Below, one piece after another: positions 5,688 through 5,714 of a stretch of DNA of 5,714 nt. This DNA comes from Ga0077555 sp031367895 (lineage in GTDB: Bacteria > Pseudomonadota > Alphaproteobacteria > Rhizobiales > Hyphomicrobiaceae). The first letter of the stretch is position 1; the number at the start of each line of letters is the position of its first letter. The notes beneath the pieces were generated by a model. The model worked only from the letters and a program-made list of their open reading frames with translations. It made no database searches and was not told the origin of the DNA. The translations under genes and the position numbers were made by a program. The DNA lies in the NCBI GenBank assembly GCA_031367895.1, contig JANLQP010000296.1, positions 1 to 5,714 on the forward strand. Direction: 5' to 3'.

Positions 5688-5697
5688 GGAAAGCGCC

Positions 5698-5714
5698 GTG
5701 GCCAACAAGAAATT
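5698..5714 (+). CDS. Start of a gene running off the right edge
   Basis: GTG 5698 is followed by codons for Ala-Asn-Lys-Lys and two bases of a further codon, giving MANKK, a common bacterial N-terminus. GGGGA at 5686-5690 sits seven bases upstream as ribosome binding site. Too little is visible to identify the product. Its direction, away from the 84-residue gene, makes the region between them a shared promoter region. Confidence 0.45.

Larger units (their letters stand above)
5393..5697. other. Intergenic region between outward-facing genes
   Basis: These 305 bases separate the 84-residue gene (leaving leftward) from the gene starting at 5698 (leaving rightward), so promoters for both should be here. 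I see no convincing coding frame: a + strand frame open to 5657 is the antisense extension of the small gene and has no start signals. The stretch contains a perfect inverted repeat at 5520-5549, near-identical 11-base direct repeats at 5510-5520 and 5547-5557, and a hairpin at 5664-5687. A TTGCAT at 5635-5640 could be a -35 box, but no good -10 follows, so I do not call a promoter. Confidence 0.6.

Overview
The window is GC-rich and its genes resemble soil alphaproteobacteria of the Hyphomicrobiales (Bradyrhizobium-like). That placement rests on codon use, the style of the recombinase relics and the family types, all judged by eye. It reads as accessory catabolic DNA that recombination has eroded. 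I found no rRNA, tRNA, CRISPR array or intact mobile element.

Left part (1-2269, + strand): the C-terminal two thirds or so of a hydantoinase B/oxoprolinase-family subunit (HyuB-like) runs in from the left edge. After a 211-base gap holding a terminator-like hairpin comes an intact polysaccharide-deacetylase-fold protein of the allantoinase (PuuE-like) branch, with a strong AGGAGGT ribosome binding site. Both families act on cyclic amides or ureides, so a hydantoin/ureide-type degradation locus is the most economical reading. The substrate cannot be read from the sequence.

Middle (about 2330-3440): a gene graveyard. Three + strand relics lie end to end: a piece of the folate-binding (GcvT-like) domain of a dimethylglycine/sarcosine dehydrogenase-type oxidoreductase, the C-terminal tail of a recombinase with an in-frame amber stop, and the last 30 or so codons of a tyrosine recombinase including its catalytic tyrosine. 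On the - strand follows a gene reduced to its N- and C-terminal ends, probably of the Cj0069/ATP-grasp-like family, with its own start and ribosome binding site but its centre deleted. The next 380 bases hold nothing recognisable.

Right part (3438-5714): an intact 497-residue APC-superfamily amino acid permease on the - strand, then a small conserved-looking 84-residue protein also on the - strand. A 305-base region separates the latter from the first codons of a + strand gene at the right edge. That region holds a perfect 10-bp inverted repeat with a 10-bp spacer (a candidate operator), and a 9-bp perfect hairpin whose 3' arm runs into the ribosome binding site of the edge gene. The permease may import the amino acid or amide used or produced by the left-hand enzymes, but it is on the opposite strand and beyond the scar, so that link is only contextual.

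I do not see a convincing new defence or mobile system. The most unusual features are the mosaic scar and the two symmetrical elements at the right end.
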